Assembly (NCBI GenBank): GCA_021463315.1
Contig: JAJTXO010000167.1
Location: 1 to 7,632 of the forward strand
Direction of reading: 5' to 3'
Origin: Caldilineales bacterium
GTDB lineage: Bacteria; Chloroflexota; Anaerolineae; JAAEKA01
DNA: 7,632 nucleotides
Shown here piece by piece: positions 4,872-7,632 of this stretch; position 1 is the first letter of the stretch, and the number at the start of each line of letters is the position of its first letter. The notes below the pieces were generated by a model that did no database searches, was not told where the DNA came from, and was given only the letters and a program-made list of their open reading frames with translations. The translations under genes and the position numbers were made by a program.

Positions 4872-4888
4872 GACCATGAGGTAGCACC

Positions 4889-6892
4889 ATGACCATTGCC
4901 TCGTCTCAACACACTCCGCCGCTGAACGACAAGCTGGCCTCCTACGACCTGAAGCAGGCGGTTGACGACAACCGGCTAGCTGGTCTGTGGCGGCTGATCA
5001 GCGGCTTTCACTGGACCTTCCTCGGCGCAACGCTGGCGCTGGGCCTGGCCGCGCTGGCCAAGACCGCGGTCTATTTCGTCTTCCGCGGCTTCGTCGACAA
5101 CGTCCTGGGCCAGCCAGAACAGGCCAGCCTGATCCCGCTGATCGCGCTGAGCTTCATCGGCTTGGCGTTGGTGGAGGGCGGCTTCACCTATCTCAGCGGC
5201 CGCTGGGCCGCGCGCACGGCCGAAGGCACCGCCTACCGCCTGCGCAACTACCTGTTCGACCAGATCCAGCGCCTGCCCTTCAGCTTCCACGCCCGCACCG
5301 CCACCGGCGAGCTGATCCAGCGCGCCACCTCGGACGTGGACCATATCCGCCGCTTTCTGGCCGATCAGGCCACCGCGGTCGGCCGGGTGGCCATGCTCTT
5401 CCTGGTCAACTTCACCGCCATCCTGCTGCTGAACTGGCAATTGGCGCTCTTCTCGGTGATCGTCATCCCGTTGGTGTTGCTGATCTCGGTCTGGTTCTTC
5501 CGCCGCATCTCCAACGCCTACGAGGCCTACCAGGAGCAAGAGGCGACGCTCTCCACCACGCTGCAGGAGAACCTGACTGGCGTGCGAGTGGTGCGCGCCT
5601 TTGCCCGCCAGGACTACGAACAGGCCAAGTTCGAGAAGGACAACTGGGAAAAGTATCGCCGCGGTCGCCGGCTGTTGATCATCCACTCGCTCTACTGGCC
5701 CACCACCGACATCATCTCCGGCCTGCAGATGATCGCTGGCTTCACCTTCGCCGCGCTGCTGGTCATGGATGGCACCATCAGCCTGGGCACCTATCTGGCC
5801 TACCATCAGTTGGTGGTCTGGATCATCTGGCCCATGCGCAACCTGGGCCGGCTGATCGTGGAAATGTCCACCGGTCTGGTCTCTTACCAGCGCGTCACCA
5901 AGTTGATCGCTGAAGAGCGGGAGCCGCTGGACGAGGGCGATGTGCGGCCGGCCGGCGCGCCGCAGGGCCACATCCTCTTCGACCATGTCGCCTTTGCCTA
6001 CGAGCAGCATCCAGAGGCAAACGCCAACGGGAGTGCAACCAGCACGCCGGTGGACGCACGCGGCCTTCCCAACATCTACGACGGCCTGGCCTTTGACTTC
6101 GAGCCGAGCCCGGAGATCGATGGCAACGGCGATCTGGTCGACGCGGCCGGGAACGCGCCAACCAGCCCCATGCCGCACGTGCTGCGCGACATCAGCTTCG
6201 AGTGCCGGCCTGGCCAGGTGATCGCGCTGATGGGCGGCGCTGGCTCGGGCAAGACCAGCCTGGTCAACCTGCTGCCGCGCTTCTACGAGGCCACGGCCGG
6301 CCTGATCACGCTGGACGGCCAGCCGCTGAACCGCTATACCCGGCGCTACCTGCGCCAGAACATCGGCATCGTCGAGCAGGAGCCCTTCCTCTTCTCTCGC
6401 AGCATCCGCGACAACATCACCTACGGTGTGGCCCGCGTGGTTCCCGACGAAGAGGTCTACGCGGCCGCGCGCGCGGCGGCTATCCATGACGGCATCCTGA
6501 GCTTCCCTGAAGGCTACAACACCATGGTCGGCGAAAAGGGTGTCACGCTGTCGGGTGGCCAGAAGCAGCGCGTGGCCATCGCCCGCACCCTGCTGAAGAA
6601 CCCGAAGATCCTGATCCTGGACGACGCCACCTCATCGGTGGACAGCGAGACCGAGGCCGAGATTCGCCAGGCCCTGCAGGGGCTGATGGAGAATCGCACC
6701 ACCTTCGTCATCGCCCACCGCATCCAGAGCGTCATGGACGCGGACCTGATCCTGGTGCTCAAAGATGGCCGCGTGCTGCAACATGGCACGCACGACGAGC
6801 TGATGGCCCAACCCGGCTTCTACCGGCAGATCTACGACCTGCAAGCGCGCATGGAAGATGAGCTGCAGCGGGAGATCGGTGGGAAGGAATAA
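4889..6892 (+). CDS. ABC exporter half-transporter with degenerate Walker B (heterodimer subunit)
   Basis: A 667-residue type I ABC exporter subunit with a fused transmembrane domain (about 35-335, six predicted helices) and a C-terminal nucleotide-binding domain (about 360-665). Walker A is GGAGSGKT (449-456), the Q-loop Gln is 497, the signature is LSGGQ (554-558), Walker B is ILILDD (574-579), the D-loop is SSVD (582-585) and the H-loop His is 610. The Walker B catalytic Glu is replaced by Asp579, as in the non-canonical subunit of heterodimeric exporters such as TM287/288 and BmrCD. An insertion of about 55 residues (374-429) lies between the first NBD strand and HVLRDISF. It is longer than the family norm (about 580-600 residues). 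The start has GAGG at 4878-4881 with 7-nt spacing. The next gene encodes the probable partner. The substrate (drug, lipid or peptide) cannot be told. Confidence 0.93.
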   Translation: MTIASSQHTPPLNDKLASYDLKQAVDDNRLAGLWRLISGFHWTFLGATLALGLAALAKTAVYFVFRGFVDNVLGQPEQASLIPLIALSFIGLALVEGGFTYLSGRWAARTAEGTAYRLRNYLFDQIQRLPFSFHARTATGELIQRATSDVDHIRRFLADQATAVGRVAMLFLVNFTAILLLNWQLALFSVIVIPLVLLISVWFFRRISNAYEAYQEQEATLSTTLQENLTGVRVVRAFARQDYEQAKFEKDNWEKYRRGRRLLIIHSLYWPTTDIISGLQMIAGFTFAALLVMDGTISLGTYLAYHQLVVWIIWPMRNLGRLIVEMSTGLVSYQRVTKLIAEEREPLDEGDVRPAGAPQGHILFDHVAFAYEQHPEANANGSATSTPVDARGLPNIYDGLAFDFEPSPEIDGNGDLVDAAGNAPTSPMPHVLRDISFECRPGQVIALMGGAGSGKTSLVNLLPRFYEATAGLITLDGQPLNRYTRRYLRQNIGIVEQEPFLFSRSIRDNITYGVARVVPDEEVYAAARAAAIHDGILSFPEGYNTMVGEKGVTLSGGQKQRVAIARTLLKNPKILILDDATSSVDSETEAEIRQALQGLMENRTTFVIAHRIQSVMDADLILVLKDGRVLQHGTHDELMAQPGFYRQIYDLQARMEDELQREIGGKE

Positions 6893-7010
6893 CGAGTTAC
6901 GCTCTCTCCATCCATACCAACCCAAACTCCACACCCACTCCGGGTTACGAGTTACTCGTTACTCGTTACGAGTTACATCACCAACAAACCTAACCAATAG
7001 AGACAATCCC
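6893..7010. other. 118-bp spacer between the two ABC genes
   Basis: No terminator or clear promoter is seen. The first bases after the stop (6891-6900) read AACGAGTTAC, matching the heptamer repeats at 6944-6978. The middle is a purine-poor stretch rich in C and A. Confidence 0.6.
6944..6978. repeat. Heptanucleotide tandem repeat, GTTACNN type (5 units)
   Basis: Units GTTACGA, GTTACTC, GTTACTC, GTTACGA and GTTACAT are in exact 7-bp phase. Overlapping GTTAC/GTAAC-like matches make the block partly self-complementary (CGAGTTACTCG). A further half-unit overlaps the stop codon of the upstream gene at 6890-6900. The family differs from the 4684-4712 repeat but has the same 7-bp period. Confidence 0.8.
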
Positions 7011-7632
7011 ATGTCCGACTACGAAGACATTGAACTAGAAGAAGAAGAATTTCAGGGCCAGATGAGCGGCCGCACGCTGCGGCGCATCCTCAGTCTGGCC
7101 CGTCCCCACTGGCGCTGGGTAGCCGGCTTCTTGCTGCTGGTCGCGGTGGTGTCCTTCCAGGACGCGCTGTTCACCTTCCTCAGCAAGCAGATCGTGGACG
7201 AGGGCATCGTGCCGGGCGATCGCGCGCGTCTGCTGGAGATCGCGCGCCTCTACGCCGGCTTGATCTTCGTGCAGGCCGGCGCGGTGTTCGGCTTCATCTA
7301 CCTGGCCGGCATCCTGGGTGAGCGCATCCAGTACGACCTGCGCAAGCGCATGTTCGACCGGTTGCAGGTGCTTTCCTTCGCCTACTATAGCCGCACTCCC
7401 ATCGGCTGGCTGATGTCGCGCGTCACCTCGGACTCGGAACGAGTCGCCCAGTTGGTGACCTGGGGCATCCTCGACATCACCTGGGCGATCATGAACATCG
7501 TCACCTCCCTGATCTTCATGCTGGTGATCAACTGGCAGTTGGCGCTGATCGTGATGGGCATCATTCCCGTCCTGCTGGTGGTGGCCGTCTACTTCCAGCG
7601 GCGCATCCTGTCGCAGTATCGCAACGTGCGCC
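7011..7632 (+). CDS. Second ABC exporter half-transporter, N-terminal part (runs off window)
   Basis: The first 207 residues of a type I ABC exporter subunit; the nucleotide-binding domain lies beyond the window. An acidic cytoplasmic head, MSDYEDIELEEEEFQGQ, precedes TLRRILSLARPHWRW and the first membrane helix (about 37-57). Further helices are at about 80-102, 150-172 and 176-196. RIQYDLRKRMFDRLQ (105-119), then SFAYYSRTPIGWLMSRVTSD (122-141), is the conserved coupling-helix region of exporters of the MsbA/BmrA class, showing exporter rather than importer type. It follows the degenerate-Walker-B subunit on the same strand, so it is probably the partner with the intact catalytic Glu. The ribosome site is weak (TAGAGA at 6998-7003). 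The start is chosen because the reading frame is open and homologues have acidic N-termini of this size. Confidence 0.9.
   Translation, partial: MSDYEDIELEEEEFQGQMSGRTLRRILSLARPHWRWVAGFLLLVAVVSFQDALFTFLSKQIVDEGIVPGDRARLLEIARLYAGLIFVQAGAVFGFIYLAGILGERIQYDLRKRMFDRLQVLSFAYYSRTPIGWLMSRVTSDSERVAQLVTWGILDITWAIMNIVTSLIFMLVINWQLALIVMGIIPVLLVVAVYFQRRILSQYRNVR

Noticed and set aside
4976..6487. 503-codon minus-strand ORF opposite the ABC gene
   Set aside because: Shadow of the exporter coding sequence; no recognisable motif.
6944..6978. CRISPR-like array
   Set aside because: Units are 7 bp and contiguous, without spacers; this is a tandem heptamer repeat.

Overview
The window comes from a GC-rich bacterial chromosome. 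One counted 60-bp line of tyrS is 70% GC. Inferred host: Chloroflexota (Anaerolineae/Caldilineae-like). The grounds are the type-2 tyrosyl-tRNA synthetase, intergenic spacers filled with heptanucleotide tandem repeats and small palindromes, and the heterodimeric ABC exporter. No marker fixes the lineage, so this is a moderate-to-low confidence guess.

Layout: (1) 1-570, minus strand, the first 190 residues of alanyl-tRNA synthetase (alaS). (2) 571-892, a divergent promoter region. A consensus promoter with a 5'-terminal mRNA hairpin serves alaS, and a second promoter plus a 63-bp imperfect palindrome lies ahead of a gamma-glutamylcyclotransferase-like gene (893-1261). (3) 1262-2300, a lower-GC island with a HigB-HigA toxin-antitoxin pair (1444-2059) followed by about 240 bp without a convincing gene. 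(4) 2302-3802, tyrS with a 210-nt leader. The leader begins with a 22-codon ORF containing three Tyr codons and continues into a terminator-like hairpin, which is the layout of a ribosome-mediated attenuator. (5) 3806-4662, a membrane-anchored coiled-coil/helix-hairpin-helix protein with its own promoter, a 16-codon upstream ORF overlapping its start codon, and a strong terminator. (6) 4663-4888, a spacer with heptamer repeats, a palindrome and a second, very long terminator hairpin ending 17 nt before the next gene. (7) 4889-7632, two consecutive ABC-exporter half-transporters. The first is complete and has Asp at the Walker B catalytic position; the second is cut by the window end. They are probably the two halves of a TM287/288- or BmrCD-type heterodimer.

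The most interesting content is regulatory. Three of the four plus-strand promoters place an ATG at or within about 3 nt of the predicted transcription start, suggesting leaderless translation: higB, the tyrS leader peptide, and the uORF of the HHH gene. Two genes (tyrS and the first ABC gene) sit directly behind terminator-like hairpins. I see no obviously new multi-gene system. The tyrS leader and the ABC leader are the best candidates for undescribed biology.
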